Shown in pieces: positions 63,826-64,000 of a stretch of 64,000 nucleotides of DNA (position 1 is the stretch's first letter; every line of letters starts with the position of its first letter). This stretch comes from Methylobacterium sp. SyP6R. Its GTDB lineage: Bacteria; Pseudomonadota; Alphaproteobacteria; Rhizobiales; Beijerinckiaceae. Under the pieces are notes generated by a model. It was not told where the DNA came from, searched no databases, and was given only the letters and a program-made list of their open reading frames with translations. The stretch lies in NCBI RefSeq assembly GCF_019216885.1, contig NZ_JAAQRC020000001.1:434001-498000 (forward strand). Reading direction: 5' to 3'. Made by a program: the position numbers and the translations under genes.

Positions 63826-64000
63826 ATGGACCCGACCATGCAGGATGACGCTCACGACGCGGATGCGCTGCCGCCGGACGTCCTCGACGCCGGCGCCGGT
63901 CGCGGCCGTGCCAACGCGGAGCGCACCTGCCTGGTCACGCGGCAGGCGGGCAGGCCGGATCGGATGATCCGCTTCGTGCTCGGCCCCGACAACCAGGTGG
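63826..64000 (+). CDS. YlxR/DUF448 RNA-binding protein (3' part beyond window)
   Basis: 58 codons are visible. After an N-terminal extension of about 25 residues the YlxR core begins: RTCLVTRQAGRPDRMIRFVL, GPDNQV. YlxR binds RNA or RNase P, and in alphaproteobacteria it is often fused to an L7Ae-like domain; this cannot be checked here. ATG at 63826 behind AAGGAG, 15 bp after nusA. The next gene should be infB. Confidence 0.85.
   Translation, partial: MDPTMQDDAHDADALPPDVLDAGAGRGRANAERTCLVTRQAGRPDRMIRFVLGPDNQV

Overview
The window is GC-rich chromosomal DNA of an alphaproteobacterium, most likely a Methylobacterium-like member of the Hyphomicrobiales. The indications are the lptB-rpoN order, a CtrA-type box, the urtABCDE urea transporter, fused indolepyruvate oxidoreductase, many c-di-GMP and chemotaxis proteins, and several families of long palindromic intergenic repeats. 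This assignment is by pattern recognition, not database search. Both ends cut genes: rpoN at the left and the ylxR-type gene at the right.

Layout. 1-6.4 kb: rpoN (partial), lptB, a malonamidase-type amidase and a large dCache-PAS-GGDEF-EAL protein. 6.6-10.9 kb: a polar amino acid ABC transporter with an FAD amine oxidase, divergent from a XRE-cupin regulator, with two near-identical palindromes between them. 10.9-19 kb: a stand-alone EAL protein, a SWIM-SNF2 helicase, and a ClsB/YbhN/YbhP-like membrane-lipid group. 19-30.3 kb: an SDR and two LysR regulators, a DUF1127 peptide, cysteine synthase, the fused indolepyruvate oxidoreductase, a DUF1989 protein, a TauE permease and ruvC.

30.6-37 kb is a leucine/isovalerate operon: isovaleryl-CoA dehydrogenase, both methylcrotonyl-CoA carboxylase subunits, a MaoC hydratase and a CitE-type lyase. 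The last two may stand in for the usual methylglutaconyl-CoA hydratase and HMG-CoA lyase. 37.2-37.8 kb is a HigBA-like toxin-antitoxin pair whose antitoxin seems to lack its DNA-binding helices. 37.9-49.4 kb holds a PaaK-like ligase, an MCP, a TetR regulator, and an operon joining a five-part branched-chain-type ABC importer to an acyl-CoA ligase, which suggests uptake and CoA activation of an organic acid.

49.8-54.1 kb: a cysteine hydrolase, an EamA exporter, a small FlbD-like HTH protein behind a perfect CtrA box, and a GH13 trehalose-synthase-like enzyme. 54.3-60.2 kb: urtABCDE behind a consensus sigma-54 promoter, which links it to rpoN at the other end of the window. 60.3-61.1 kb: an overlapping MNT-HEPN pair. 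61.3-64 kb: the rimP-nusA-ylxR operon, with an intrinsic terminator in its leader.

Between genes lie at least four repeat families. The most striking is a modular hairpin element present four times, one copy with perfect 48-bp arms. In both large ABC operons a long hairpin directly follows the binding-protein gene, which may raise binding-protein mRNA relative to the membrane parts.
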